Shown here one piece after another: positions 17,765 through 26,881 of a stretch of 64,000 bases of DNA (positions are counted from its first letter, which is position 1; each line of letters starts with the position of its first letter). Both the position numbers and the translations under genes were made by a program. This DNA comes from Gluconacetobacter aggeris (GTDB lineage: Bacteria > Pseudomonadota > Alphaproteobacteria > Acetobacterales > Acetobacteraceae), in assembly GCF_014174395.1 (NCBI RefSeq), contig NZ_JABEQD010000001.1, positions 372,001 to 436,000 of the forward strand. The letters run 5' to 3'. The notes beneath the pieces were generated by a model. The model was not told the origin of the DNA. It saw only the letters and a program-made list of their open reading frames with translations, and did not search any database.

Positions 17765-18202
17765 TCAATCCAGATCCCGCGCCACGTCGGGCTGGCTCAG
17801 CAGCGCACTGACTTCCATCGCATAATCCAGCGCCGTATCGGGCTGGAAATGGATTTCCGGCACCACTCGCAGCCGCAGATTGCCAGACATGCGCGACCGC
17901 AGGAACGGCGCCACCCGCCGCAGCGCCGGCATCAGCGCGTCGACATCGCTACGCCCCAGCCGCGCCACAAAGGCCGTGGCGTGCTTCAGGTCAGGCGACA
18001 ACCGCACTTCGGTCACGGTGATGCGGGCATCGACCAGTTCCGGGTCGCGGAATTCCGTGCGGGCAAACAGGTCGGCCAGCACGCGGCGCACTTCCTCACC
18101 CACGCGCAACTGGCGCTGGCTGGGGCCGGAAGCGGCAAGACCGGCGAGTTTCCCCGCCGGCCCAGCCGTATTCACCTTCCCACGTGATGGGTTGCGGCTC
18201 AT
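17765..18202 (-). CDS. rbfA: Ribosome-binding factor A
   Basis: 30S maturation factor acting on the 5' end of 16S rRNA, needed at low temperature. The 145-residue product has the small KH-type fold with '[17 protein letters not shown]', '[22 protein letters not shown]', and near the end '[13 protein letters not shown]'. The ATG at 18202 overlaps the infB stop by four bases (ATGA), which decides the start. An N-terminal basic extension of about 30 residues ('[18 protein letters not shown]') precedes the domain. It is the last gene of rimP-nusA-ylxR-infB-rbfA, and an R1 repeat follows. Confidence 0.94.
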   Translation of the reverse strand: MSRNPSRGKVNTAGPAGKLAGLAASGPSQRQLRVGEEVRRVLADLFARTEFRDPELVDARITVTEVRLSPDLKHATAFVARLGRSDVDALMPALRRVAPFLRSRMSGNLRLRVVPEIHFQPDTALDYAMEVSALLSQPDVARDLD

Positions 18203-20883
18203 GCGGGAACCAGTTCCATTTCGTAGCACTCGACCACGTCGCCTTCACGCAGGTCGTTGTAGCCGGCGAAGGACAGGCCGCATTCATACCCGCGCGCCAC
18301 TTCCTTGACATCGTCCTTGAAGCGCTTGAGCTGGCTGAGATCGCCCTCGTGGATGACGACGTTGTCGCGCAGCAGGCGCACACCGCACCCACGCTTGACC
18401 ACGCCCTCGGTGACGTAGCAACCGGCAACCTTGCCCACCTTGGTAATGTCGAACACCTTGCGGATCTCGGCATAACCCAGGAACTTCTCGCGGTGCTTGG
18501 GCGCAACCTTGCCCTTGACCAGTTGTTCGACGTCGTCCGCGACCTGATAGATGATCGAATAGTAGCGGATATCGACCCCTTCGCGCTGCGCCAGTTCCCG
18601 CGCCTGCGTCGTGGCACGGACGTTGAAGGCGATGATCACCGCGTCCGACGCCTTGGCCAGTTGCACGTCGCTTTCGGTGATCTGGCCGACACCGGCCGTC
18701 AGCACCCGCACCTTGACCTCTTCATGCTCCAGCTTGAGCACCGTGGTCTGCAGCGCCTCGGCCGAACCCTGGACGTCGGCCTTGATCAGCACGGCGACTT
18801 CCTTCTGGGCGCCGGCCTGGATACGCGCCAGCATCTGGTCCAGCGTGCCGCGCGCGGCCGTCTGGCCGGCGGCCATGCGGTCCTTGATCACGCGCTGGCG
18901 GAATTCCGAGATCTCGCGGGCGCGGTTCTCGTTCTCCACCACCACGAACGGCTCGCCGGCACCCGGCACGCCGGCAATGCCCAGGATCTCGACCGGGGTC
19001 GAAGGCAGCGCTTCCTGGATCTGGCGGTTGCGGTCGTCCAGCATCGCACGGACACGGCCCCATTCGGCACCGGCCACCACGATGTCGCCACGCCGCAGCG
19101 TGCCCTTCTGCACCAGGATCGTCGCCACCGGACCACGACCGCGATCCAGCCGGCTTTCGATCACCGAGCCTTCGGCCACCCGGTCCGGGTTGGCGCGCAG
19201 GTCCAGGATTTCCGCCTGCAGCAGGATGGCTTCCTCCAGCTTGTCCAGCCCGGTGCGCTTCAGCGCCGAGACCTCGACATCCTGGGTGTCGCCGCCCATC
19301 GATTCGACCACGATCTCATGCGACAGCAGTTCCTGACGCACGCGATCGGGGTTGGCGCCCGGCTTGTCGCACTTGTTGATCGCAACCACGATCGGCGCAT
19401 TCGCCGCCTTGGCATGGCGGATCGCCTCGATCGTCTGCGGCATGACCCCGTCATCCGCCGCCACGACCAGCACCACCACGTCGGTCACCGAGGCACCACG
19501 GGCACGCATGGCGGTGAACGCCTCATGGCCCGGCGTGTCGATGAAGGTGATCTTGGCGCCCGAAGGCAGCGTCACCTGATAGGCGCCGATATGCTGGGTG
19601 ATGCCACCGGCTTCGGCCGCGGCCACGTCGGTGGTGCGCAGAGCATCCAGCAGCGAGGTCTTGCCGTGGTCGACATGCCCCATGACCGTCACGACGGGCG
19701 GACGCGGCAGCAGGTCTTCCGGCGTATCCTCGATACCTTCGATGCCGATTTCGACGTCGCTGTCGGCCACGCGGCGGACGCGATGGCCGAATTCCTGAAT
19801 GACCAGCTCGGCCGTATCGGCATCCAGCGACTGGGTCACGGTCGCCATCACGCCCATCTTCATCAGGGCCTTGATGACTTCGCCCTGGCGGGCCGCCATG
19901 CGGTTCGCCAGTTCCTGGACCGTGATCGTCTCGGGCAGCACCACGTCGCGCACCACGCGGACCTGGTCGGAGCGCAGGCGCTCCAGCTCCGCCTGCCGGC
20001 GCTCACGCTCGCGCTGGCGCCGGACCGAGGCCAGCGAACGCGTCTTGTCGTCGTCACCCTCGATCGCCGCCTGAACGTCGATGCGGCCGGACCGGCGGTT
20101 GTCACCACCCTTCTTCGCCGGCGCGCCGCTCGGCTTGCGGCTGGGCACGACGCCGGGGCGACGCGGGGCACGGCGTTCTTCTTCCGTGTCGGTACCACGC
20201 CCGGTGCGCAGGCGCAGGGTCTCGCCCTGCGGCTGGGCCGGCGTCGCGGCCTGCGGGGCCGGACGGGTGGGCGTGACCGGACGGGCCGGCATGATGGCGC
20301 GCTCGGCCAGCGGGCGCAGGCGCTCCATCGGCGGGGCCAGCGTGACCTCGCCGGGGATCGGCACGGCCGAGACCACGGGACCGGCCGCCGTCGGGGCTTC
20401 CGCCGGCTCGGGGGCCGGGTGCGCGGCCTGCTCGGCGCGGGCGCGGGCCGCCTCCTCCTGCTCGCGGGCTTCTTCCTCGGCTGCGCGCCGGGCCTCTTCC
20501 TCGCGCCGCCGCGCTTCCTCGGCGGCGGACAGGATCATGATCTTTTCCTGCTCGCGCCGCTCCTGCTCGCGGCGAACGGCTTCCGCCCGCTGCTCCTCGA
20601 GTACGCGCTGGCGGGTGGCCAGTTCGGCGGCGGTCAGCGCGCGGCCGCCATTGCCACCGCGCCCGCCAGCCCGGCCGCCACCGGACGAACCGGAACCGCT
20701 GCCCGCAGGGGCGGGACCGGGGCCGCGCTTCTTGCGCACCTCGACCTGCACCACCTTCGAACGACCATGGCTGAAACTCTGCCGCACGGAACCGGCGTCA
20801 ACCGTCCGTCCGACCTCCCTCCGGCCCGCCGGCCGCAGGGACAAGCGTCCCTTACCCTGATCCTGATCGTTGCCTTCGCTCAT
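18199..20883 (-). CDS. infB: Translation initiation factor IF-2
   Basis: GTPase that brings initiator tRNA to the ribosome. At 894 residues it has the long, charged alphaproteobacterial N-terminus: a Gly-rich tract '[17 protein letters not shown]', a Glu/Arg-rich probable coiled coil and Pro/Ala linkers. The IF2_N domain ('[20 protein letters not shown]') follows. The G domain has '[15 protein letters not shown]' (G1), 'DTPGHEAF' (G3) and 'NKCDKPGA' (G4). Domains II-IV follow, ending '[17 protein letters not shown]'. The ATG at 20883 is 12 bp after the ylxR stop. Confidence 0.97.
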   Translation of the reverse strand: MSEGNDQDQGKGRLSLRPAGRREVGRTVDAGSVRQSFSHGRSKVVQVEVRKKRGPGPAPAGSGSGSSGGGRAGGRGGNGGRALTAAELATRQRVLEEQRAEAVRREQERREQEKIMILSAAEEARRREEEARRAAEEEAREQEEAARARAEQAAHPAPEPAEAPTAAGPVVSAVPIPGEVTLAPPMERLRPLAERAIMPARPVTPTRPAPQAATPAQPQGETLRLRTGRGTDTEEERRAPRRPGVVPSRKPSGAPAKKGGDNRRSGRIDVQAAIEGDDDKTRSLASVRRQRERERRQAELERLRSDQVRVVRDVVLPETITVQELANRMAARQGEVIKALMKMGVMATVTQSLDADTAELVIQEFGHRVRRVADSDVEIGIEGIEDTPEDLLPRPPVVTVMGHVDHGKTSLLDALRTTDVAAAEAGGITQHIGAYQVTLPSGAKITFIDTPGHEAFTAMRARGASVTDVVVLVVAADDGVMPQTIEAIRHAKAANAPIVVAINKCDKPGANPDRVRQELLSHEIVVESMGGDTQDVEVSALKRTGLDKLEEAILLQAEILDLRANPDRVAEGSVIESRLDRGRGPVATILVQKGTLRRGDIVVAGAEWGRVRAMLDDRNRQIQEALPSTPVEILGIAGVPGAGEPFVVVENENRAREISEFRQRVIKDRMAAGQTAARGTLDQMLARIQAGAQKEVAVLIKADVQGSAEALQTTVLKLEHEEVKVRVLTAGVGQITESDVQLAKASDAVIIAFNVRATTQARELAQREGVDIRYYSIIYQVADDVEQLVKGKVAPKHREKFLGYAEIRKVFDITKVGKVAGCYVTEGVVKRGCGVRLLRDNVVIHEGDLSQLKRFKDDVKEVARGYECGLSFAGYNDLREGDVVECYEMELVPA

Positions 20884-20895
20884 GTACCCGCCTGT

Positions 20896-21561
20896 TCACC
20901 CAAGTTCGCCGGATTGGTCCGACGAACCCGGAACCGCCCTGCCGGACAGCCCCGCAAAACGTTCACTATCAATGCGGACGCGCCGTGCCAGTTCGCCACG
21001 CGACATCGCCGCATGCACGACATGGTCACGGCCAAATGCCGCCCCCAGACCCGCCGCCGTAGGAACAACCGCTATCGGCAGATCCCGTGCGCCGGACAAT
21101 AACCTCGTCCTCTCGTCAGGGCTGCCATCCTCGGCCTGTATCACCAGACCGGCGCGACCGCCCTCTATCCATTCCCGCACCTTGACGAAACCGTATGTCA
21201 CCTGACCGGCCCGTCGTGCGAGTCCCACCGTCTCCAGCATCCGGCGCACCAGGCCGGCTTCCAGGATCGTATCCAGGTCGGGCGGAACAACGACCTGACC
21301 GCGGGCGGCGCGTGAGAACGCCCCCCGTGTCCGCGCCGTTTCTAGCACATCCCGCCGCGCGCTCAACCAGATTCCCCGTCCGGGCAGACGCGCGGAAAGA
21401 TCGGGTGTCACAACGCGGTCCGGCGAGACCACGAAACGCAGCATCGTCTCAGGCGCCGCACGCTCCCGCGTGACGATGCAGCGGCGGAGCGGCCCCCGCT
21501 CGTCATCGTCCGGCTCGTGTTCGGCGTCCGCCGTCATATCCCGCCTCGCCTGCTCCGACAC
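20896..21561 (-). CDS. ylxR: YlxR (DUF448) RNA-binding protein fused to an L7Ae-like domain
   Basis: 221 residues with two parts. Residues about 20-105 are a YlxR domain ('RRCIVTRERAAPETMLRFVVSPD', 'PGRGIWLSARRDVLETA'), a nucleic-acid-binding fold coded between nusA and infB in most bacteria. Residues about 108-205 resemble the L7Ae/L30e/YlxQ fold ('MLETVGLARRAGQVTYGF', 'GRAGLVIQAEDGS', 'AAFGRDHVVHAAMSRGELA'). In Gram-positive bacteria these are separate genes (ylxR, ylxQ); here they are one. The start is GTG at 21561, eight bases after nusA, but ATG at 21537 is a fair alternative. Confidence 0.88.
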   Translation of the reverse strand: MSEQARRDMTADAEHEPDDDERGPLRRCIVTRERAAPETMLRFVVSPDRVVTPDLSARLPGRGIWLSARRDVLETARTRGAFSRAARGQVVVPPDLDTILEAGLVRRMLETVGLARRAGQVTYGFVKVREWIEGGRAGLVIQAEDGSPDERTRLLSGARDLPIAVVPTAAGLGAAFGRDHVVHAAMSRGELARRVRIDSERFAGLSGRAVPGSSDQSGELG

Positions 21562-21569
21562 GCCGTGGC

Positions 21570-23096
21570 TCAGGCCTCCGGCGCGTCGGCCGGCTGCTCA
21601 CCCTCGAACCAGTGGGCACGCGCCGCCATGATAATCTCGTTCGCCGCTTCCTCGTCGATGACGTCGCCACCCAGGAACTCGACCAGCTCGTCGCCGGCCA
21701 GGTCGGCCAGGTCGTCCAGGGTCTTCACACCCTTTTCACCCAGCGTCACCAGCATCTGGTTGGAAAACACGCCCAGGACCGCGATGTCGTCCGACACGCC
21801 AAGCCCACGGCGCTTCTCGTCCAGCTCGTCCTCGCGGCGCGCCAGGAAGCCCTCGGCGCGACGGACCAGCTCGCTGGCCACATCCTCGTCGAAACCCTCG
21901 ATCCCGGCCAGCTCGTCGGGATCGGCATAGGCCAGTTCCTCGATCGAATGGAAGCCTTCCGTCACCAGAAGGCCGGCGATGACGTCGTCCACGTCCAGCG
22001 CCTCGACGAACAGGCCGCTGCGGCGGCGGAATTCCTCCTGGCGGCGTTCCGATTCCTCGGCCTCGGTCAGGATGTCGATATCCCAGCGCGTCAGTTGGCT
22101 GGCCAGGCGGACATTCTGCCCGCGCCGGCCGATCGCCAGGCTGAGCTGCTCGTCCGGCACCACCACCTCGACGCGTCCGGCTTCCTCGTCCATCACCACC
22201 TTGGTGACTTCCGCCGGCGCCAGGGCGTTGACCACGAAGGTCGCCGCCTGGGGGCTCCAGGGGATGATGTCGATCTTCTCGCCCTGCAGTTCCTGCACCA
22301 CGGCCTGCACGCGCGATCCGCGCATACCCACGCAGGCGCCGACCGGATCGATCGAGGCATCGCGCGAGATCACCGCCATCTTGGCGCGCGACCCCGGATC
22401 GCGGGCCACGGCCTTGATCTCGATGATGCCATCATAGATTTCGGGCACTTCCTGGGCGAACAGCTTGGCCAGGAAGGCCGGATGGGTGCGCGACAGGAAG
22501 ATCTGCGGCCCGCGCGGCTCGTCGCGCACGTCATAGATATAGGCGCGCACGCGGTCGGAATTGCGGAAGCTCTCGCGCGGGATCAGCTCGTCACGGCGCA
22601 GCAGCGCCTCCGAACTGCCGATCTCGACCATCAGGTTGCCGTATTCCGTGCGCTTGACCGTGCCGTTCACGATCTCGCCCACGCGGTCCTTGAATTCCTC
22701 GTACTGGCGCTTGCGCTCATATTCGCGCACGCGCTGCACGATCACCTGCTTGGCCGTCTGCGCCGCGATACGGCCGAAATCGATCGGCGGCAGCGGGTCG
22801 ACCAGATGCTCGCCCAACTGGATCTCGGGCTTGAACTTGCGGGCGATGTGGAGCGGAATCTGCGTTTCCTCATTCTCCACCACCTCGACGGCCTCGGTCC
22901 AGCGGGACAGGCGGACATCGCCGGTCTTGCGGTCGATGGTCGCGCGAATATCCTTCTCATGCCCATATTTGGCACGCCCGGCCTTCTGGATGGCCTGCTC
23001 CATCGCCTCCAGGACTTCCTCCCGGTCGATCGCCTTCTCGCGCGCGACGGCATCCGCCACCAGCAGCAGCTCGGGACGGGAAACGGACGTATCCAT
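21570..23096 (-). CDS. nusA: Transcription termination/antitermination protein NusA
   Basis: RNA polymerase-associated elongation factor of 508 residues. It has an N-terminal polymerase-binding domain ('DREEVLEAMEQAIQKAGRAKYG'), S1 ('GEIVNGTVKRTEYGNLMVEIG') and KH1/KH2 ('VGACVGMRGSRVQAVVQELQ', 'AIGRRGQNVRLASQLT'). Two acidic helix-hairpin-helix repeats form the C-terminus, the last ending 'AHWFEGEQPADAPEA'. The ATG at 23096 has GGAGG five bases upstream. It lies 18 bp after rimP. Confidence 0.97.
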   Translation of the reverse strand: MDTSVSRPELLLVADAVAREKAIDREEVLEAMEQAIQKAGRAKYGHEKDIRATIDRKTGDVRLSRWTEAVEVVENEETQIPLHIARKFKPEIQLGEHLVDPLPPIDFGRIAAQTAKQVIVQRVREYERKRQYEEFKDRVGEIVNGTVKRTEYGNLMVEIGSSEALLRRDELIPRESFRNSDRVRAYIYDVRDEPRGPQIFLSRTHPAFLAKLFAQEVPEIYDGIIEIKAVARDPGSRAKMAVISRDASIDPVGACVGMRGSRVQAVVQELQGEKIDIIPWSPQAATFVVNALAPAEVTKVVMDEEAGRVEVVVPDEQLSLAIGRRGQNVRLASQLTRWDIDILTEAEESERRQEEFRRRSGLFVEALDVDDVIAGLLVTEGFHSIEELAYADPDELAGIEGFDEDVASELVRRAEGFLARREDELDEKRRGLGVSDDIAVLGVFSNQMLVTLGEKGVKTLDDLADLAGDELVEFLGGDVIDEEAANEIIMAARAHWFEGEQPADAPEA

Positions 23097-23114
23097 CAGA
23101 ACCTCCAGGACGTC

Positions 23115-23696
23115 TTAATGAGTCTTCCGCGCCGGCTTCTCGCCGGGCGGGACAGGGGTTTCCGGGTCTCCGTCGTCGGAGACCCCCATCATATGAGCGC
23201 TGGCGGCGATCAGTTCATCGGTCAGAACCAGTCGCGCGCGACGCATATCCGACAGCGGCAGCGCCACTTCGGTTCCATCTTCCAGCCGCAGCCGCCCGAC
23301 CCCGTCCGCGGCACCCAGCAGGATGCCCGAAAAGCGCTTGCGGCCATCGATCGGGATATTCACCTCGGCCTTCGCCAGATGCCCGGCGAACCGGTTCCAG
23401 TCCTTCGCCCGCGTCAGCGGGCGGTCGATGCCGGCCGACGAGACTTCCAGCGTCCAGGCGCCCGGCAGCGGGTCCTCGATATCCAGCACCGCGCCCACCG
23501 CGTGGCTGATCTGTTCGCAATCCTCGATCGCGATCAGGCTGCCATCGGCACGGTCGGCCATGATCTGCACCGTCGGGCTCTCCCGGCCCAGGATCGCCAC
23601 ACGGACCAGTTCGAATCCCATATCGGCCAGAACGGGCGCCACGAGGGCGGCCACCTTGGCGTCCAGGCCAGTGAGGTAGGGCAGGTCTGCGTCCAA
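23115..23696 (-). CDS. rimP: Ribosome maturation factor RimP
   Basis: 30S assembly factor, 193 residues as called. It shows '[19 protein letters not shown]', '[19 protein letters not shown]', the signature 'YTLEVSSPGIDRPL' in the form '[20 protein letters not shown]', and a C-terminal SH3-like part. The start is difficult. The frame is open to 23807, with ATGs at 23807 and 23777, but the stretch just before '[10 protein letters not shown]' codes through a perfect terminator hairpin and T-run. I therefore prefer TTG at 23696, although no clear ribosome-binding site precedes it. If ATG 23777 is used, the protein gains a 27-residue N-terminal extension rich in aromatic and hydrophobic residues. 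First gene of the nusA-infB operon. Confidence 0.88.
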   Translation of the reverse strand: MDADLPYLTGLDAKVAALVAPVLADMGFELVRVAILGRESPTVQIMADRADGSLIAIEDCEQISHAVGAVLDIEDPLPGAWTLEVSSAGIDRPLTRAKDWNRFAGHLAKAEVNIPIDGRKRFSGILLGAADGVGRLRLEDGTEVALPLSDMRRARLVLTDELIAASAHMMGVSDDGDPETPVPPGEKPARKTH

Positions 23697-23724
23697 AACA
23701 AAAAAGGCGGCCGGCAAGGCCACC
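23695..23724 (-). terminator. Terminator/attenuator at the head of the rimP-nusA-infB operon
   Basis: On the minus strand GGTGGCC-TTGCC-GGCCGCC forms a seven-pair stem (one T-G wobble), followed directly by TTTTTTGTTTTG. It sits at the very start of rimP. It either ends transcription from upstream or attenuates the whole translation-factor operon, because every transcript starting in the rimP-orphan operon gap must cross it. Confidence 0.75.
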
Positions 23725-23897
23725 CCCCAAGAAAAGCGGAAGATGAAGGAATGCAGCTGATATAGGCGATAACGCATGCCGCCGCAAGGTGCATGCGCCG
23801 GCAGCACCCGGGCGGTCCCCAGGGGCTACATTACATTACAATCACGTCCTCGTTTGCATGCTTGCCCAACCGCATGAGGCACACGCATGATGCGGAC

Positions 23898-24500
23898 ATG
23901 AGGCAGACGCCCGACCCCGAAGCACGCGCCGCGCCCGACGAGGCCGGACCCGGCAAAGGCCGGCCCCTATGGTACGGCCTGGCGGCGGGCATGATCGTCG
24001 TGGCCGGTTTCAGCGCCCGCATGGCCAGCCAGAGCGACCACCCGGCCCCGGCGCCCGCCCCGATCGTCGGCGATGCCGCGCACAGCGCCGCCGCCGGGGC
24101 CGGCACCCTGACAAGCACCCAGCAATTCGCCATGATCGCGCCCGACAACGCGCCGCGCGCCCTGCAGCAATCGGGGCTGACGCCCGACCAGCAGGCCCGG
24201 ATCCTGGCCGGCATCCGCAAGCGGGAATACCGGCTGGTCCAGATGCCGCTCTATGACGAGGGCGGCACGGGCGGCATCGTGACCGTCAGTTCGGGCGGCA
24301 TCACCCAGACCGTACCGCTGACCCCCAAGCCGCGCACCGTGCTGCTGCCCATCCGCATATCCGGCGAGGTCGATATCGCGCCGGTTTCCGATCCTGGCCC
24401 CACCGGCGTGGCGCCGGGAGCCATCACGGTCCTGGGGCCGACGCCGCTGCCGGTCATTCACCGGGACCAGATGCTTGTTCTGGATGTGATCGTCCAATGA
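23898..24500 (+). CDS. Small membrane-anchored protein of unknown function, gene A of a three-gene AAA+ locus
   Basis: I do not recognise a family. The 200-residue product has a charged cytoplasmic start ('RQTPDPEARAAPDEAGPGKG'), one membrane segment (about residues 25-42, 'WYGLAAGMIVVAGFSA') and a Pro/Ala linker. The periplasmic part contains 'SGLTPDQQARILAGIRKREYR' in two pieces and ends in a beta-rich stretch 'TVLLPIRISGEVDIAPVSDP...LVLDVIVQ'. It overlaps the next gene by four bases (ATGA), so the two are coupled. The start is uncertain: ATG 23874 is in frame and neither site has a good ribosome-binding site. It is divergent from rimP. A periplasmic role is inferred from topology only. Confidence 0.75.
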   Translation: MRQTPDPEARAAPDEAGPGKGRPLWYGLAAGMIVVAGFSARMASQSDHPAPAPAPIVGDAAHSAAAGAGTLTSTQQFAMIAPDNAPRALQQSGLTPDQQARILAGIRKREYRLVQMPLYDEGGTGGIVTVSSGGITQTVPLTPKPRTVLLPIRISGEVDIAPVSDPGPTGVAPGAITVLGPTPLPVIHRDQMLVLDVIVQ

Positions 24501-25765
24501 AGGCTCTCCTGCCCGCCCTCAACCGGCTGATGCCGGTCATGATGGTCGTTTTCCTGATCCTGGCCAGCCTGCAGGCCGCGGCCTCGCTCCATCTTTCACT
24601 CGCCAGCCTGACGCATTTCATGGAATGGTGTGCGCCGGCCTTTCCGGTGCTGATGGGCGGGAGCAGCCTGCTGGCCTTGGCGGGACTGATGTTCGAGACC
24701 CGCGCCGAACGGCTGGCGCGCAAGGGGCTACGGCGCCGACGGGGGTGGATGATGGATGTACTGGCCAGGCTGACCAATCGCACCGCGCTGGAGGAAATGC
24801 TGGCGCGCGAACAGAAAGAAACGGTGATCGATGCCGAGGAACTGGCGGCCAGCCTGCGCGCGCGGGTAATCGGGCAGGACCAGGTCTGCGAGGACATCGC
24901 CGCCCAGCTCCGCCGCCGCATGGCGCTGCAGGTGCGCGGCAAGCCGGTCGGCATCTTCCTGCTGGCTGGGCCGCCGGGCACCGGCAAGACCTATCTGGCC
25001 AAGCAGATGGCCCGGCAGCTCGACCGCCCGCTGCTGCATTTCGACATGACGCAGATGAGTTCGCCGCATGCCGCGACGCAGCTTTTCGGCTCGCCCAAGG
25101 GCTATGTCGGCTCCGACACGTTCGGCAAGCTGACCGGCGGCCTGAAGGAAAAGCCCGACGCCGTCGTCCTGCTCGATGAAATCGAGAAGGCGCATCCCGA
25201 CGTCTTCAAGAAATTCCTCACCGCGTGGAATGACGGGCACGTCACCGAGGCCTCCACCGGCCAGCAGATTTCCACCGTCCGCGCCATCTTCGTGCTGACG
25301 TCGAACATCGCGACCGATGCCCTGTCCGAGATCGCCGACCGCCTGGCCGACGAACCCGACCGCATGCGCGCCGAGTCGGTCGAGGCCCTGCGCCAGGCCG
25401 GCTTCGCGCCCGAAGTGCTGAACCGCCTGGACCGCATCTTCGTCTTCCGTGCCCTGACCGGCCTGGACGTGGCCCGCGTCGCGGCGCTGGAGATCGAGGC
25501 GATGATCGAAAGCTACGGCCTGAGGGTGGAGACCGGCGGCATCGACGCATCGCTGCTGTTCGAGGTCATGCGCCGCCAGAGCAAGATGGGTGCCGCCGCC
25601 AGCGCCCGCGACCTGGTGCGGTCGATCGAGGACATGATGAGCGACTCGCTGATTTCCGCCCGCCAGCAGGGGGCGAAGATGGTGCGCGTCATTTCCGGCG
25701 AGAACGGCGTGACCGCCGAAATCGCCAACGATACCGAGGCCCAGCGGGCCCGCGTCCTGCGCTGA
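24497..25765 (+). CDS. Membrane-anchored ClpA/ClpB D2-type AAA+ ATPase, gene B of the locus
   Basis: 422 residues with two N-terminal membrane segments (about 12-32 and 48-65). Positive charge at both cytoplasmic ends places the ATPase in the cytoplasm. One AAA+ module resembles the second domain of ClpA/ClpB. It has Walker A GPPGTGKT (158-165), pore loop 'KGYVGSD' (201-207), Walker B 'VVLLDEIEK' (Asp227, Glu228), sensor 1 'LTSN' (Asn270), 'LNRLDRI' with arginine-finger candidates Arg310/Arg313, and a sensor-2-like Arg371 in the small domain. No IGF/IGL ClpP-docking loop is seen between sensor 1 and the arginine finger, so it is more likely an unfoldase or remodeller than a protease partner. 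It is coupled to gene A by ATGA and lies 26 bp before gene C. Confidence 0.85.
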   Translation: MKALLPALNRLMPVMMVVFLILASLQAAASLHLSLASLTHFMEWCAPAFPVLMGGSSLLALAGLMFETRAERLARKGLRRRRGWMMDVLARLTNRTALEEMLAREQKETVIDAEELAASLRARVIGQDQVCEDIAAQLRRRMALQVRGKPVGIFLLAGPPGTGKTYLAKQMARQLDRPLLHFDMTQMSSPHAATQLFGSPKGYVGSDTFGKLTGGLKEKPDAVVLLDEIEKAHPDVFKKFLTAWNDGHVTEASTGQQISTVRAIFVLTSNIATDALSEIADRLADEPDRMRAESVEALRQAGFAPEVLNRLDRIFVFRALTGLDVARVAALEIEAMIESYGLRVETGGIDASLLFEVMRRQSKMGAAASARDLVRSIEDMMSDSLISARQQGAKMVRVISGENGVTAEIANDTEAQRARVLR

Positions 25766-25791
25766 CCCGCTTTTCCCGTACGGCGACCTGA

Positions 25792-26787
25792 ATGTCCGCA
25801 GCTTCCCGCCTCTGGCATCGCGCGCCGATCTGGCGCGCGATGCTCTATTGCATCCCCCTCTTCACGGCGCTGACGCTGCTCTACCCGCCGGCGTACCTGA
25901 CGCGTGCGGTCCCGGCCCTGCGGCCGGTGTTCGACCGGATCAATCGCACCCTGGGCCGCACGATGCCCCCGCCCGCACCGTCCTCCTCCCCCGACGCGCC
26001 CGACGCCGCACCGCCGGCGCCACCGGTGGACGGCGCGCCGGACAATGGCCAGCAGACGGCGGGCGGCCCGCAACTGGCGGCCCCCCCCATCACTTCGGAC
26101 CTGGCAGGAGCCATCCCCTTCGCCGGACGCATCCTGCCCCTGCCCGCCGGCACCTGGCATCCGGTGCTGACGACACAGAGCGGCCCGCACGGCGAACTGC
26201 TCAGCAACGTGCTGGTGCGTGCCGAAGGCGGCGTCGTGACCGGGGTGATCATCGCGCGCGCCAGCACGCAATCGCTGCCGCTCTCGACCGTCGATTCGAT
26301 GAATAATGGCTGCCATGACGACCGGAACTACCTGTCCAAAATCGTCCCCAGCGCATCGAAAGTGATGGAATGCTGGTTTACCAGCCATGTCCAGATCGAA
26401 GGCCAGCCGCTGAGCGACAGCGTGGACATCCAGACCGCGTTCAACCGCCTGCACGTGCTGGGTTTCCCGATCCCGTACGTCATGCTGGTCGCGACCTGGA
26501 ACTATGCCGAAGCCGCCACCGATCGCGGTGCGAATATCGAGAACGTAACCATCCTGCTCAGCCCGGCCCGCAAGGGCACCATGACGCTGCCCGCCCCGCC
26601 GGAACAGTGGCTGAAACAGGCCCTGCCGCAGAACCCGGGCGCCGAGCGCTTCGTCAACGCCGCCAATGGCTGGATGGACGGCTGGACGACCATGCTGCGG
26701 CGCGGCTTCCATGGCGACCTGACGAACGGCAGCCCCGAACTGGTCCGCGCCAGCCGCGATCCGGCCTCGGTCCTGCCGGGCGAGTGA
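25792..26787 (+). CDS. Membrane-anchored periplasmic protein of unknown function, gene C of the locus
   Basis: 331 residues, family not recognised. One N-terminal membrane segment lies at about 15-37 ('MLYCIPLFTALTLLYPPAYL'). A Pro/Ala/Asp-rich linker (about 55-100) then leads to a compact C-terminal domain (about 108-315). That domain has two cysteines in 'NNGCHDD' and 'VMECWFTS' that could form a periplasmic disulfide, with 'LPAGTWHPVLTTQSGPHGE' at its start and tryptophan-rich helices near the end. Same single-anchor, linker, exported-domain plan as gene A. It starts 26 bp after the ATPase gene and ends four bases before the R1 repeat, so the operon has just these three genes. Confidence 0.78.
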   Translation: MSAASRLWHRAPIWRAMLYCIPLFTALTLLYPPAYLTRAVPALRPVFDRINRTLGRTMPPPAPSSSPDAPDAAPPAPPVDGAPDNGQQTAGGPQLAAPPITSDLAGAIPFAGRILPLPAGTWHPVLTTQSGPHGELLSNVLVRAEGGVVTGVIIARASTQSLPLSTVDSMNNGCHDDRNYLSKIVPSASKVMECWFTSHVQIEGQPLSDSVDIQTAFNRLHVLGFPIPYVMLVATWNYAEAATDRGANIENVTILLSPARKGTMTLPAPPEQWLKQALPQNPGAERFVNAANGWMDGWTTMLRRGFHGDLTNGSPELVRASRDPASVLPGE

Positions 26788-26790
26788 TCT

Positions 26791-26872
26791 GTTCAGGAAC
26801 CTTGCGCTTGCTCAAGCCAAGGTTCCTGAACGAACAAAAGTCTTTTTGCTTCTTTTTCTTCAGAAAAAGAAG
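26791..26872. repeat. R1 interspersed repeat, copy 2
   Basis: GTTCAGGAACCTTG and CAAGGTTCCTGAAC make a perfect 14-pair stem (26791-26804 with 26818-26831), and an inner GCTTG/CAAGC closes the loop. The fixed block AAAAGTCTTTTTG and hairpin CTTCTTTTTC-TTCA-GAAAAAGAAG (26849-26872) follow, identical to copy 1 over this block. It fills the gap between gene C and the convergent LysR gene, starting three bases after one stop and ending nine before the other. Confidence 0.85.
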
Positions 26873-26881
26873 ATCCTTCGG

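Noticed and set aside
18184-21102. 972-codon plus-strand open frame over infB
   Set aside because: Antisense of infB, no recognisable domain.
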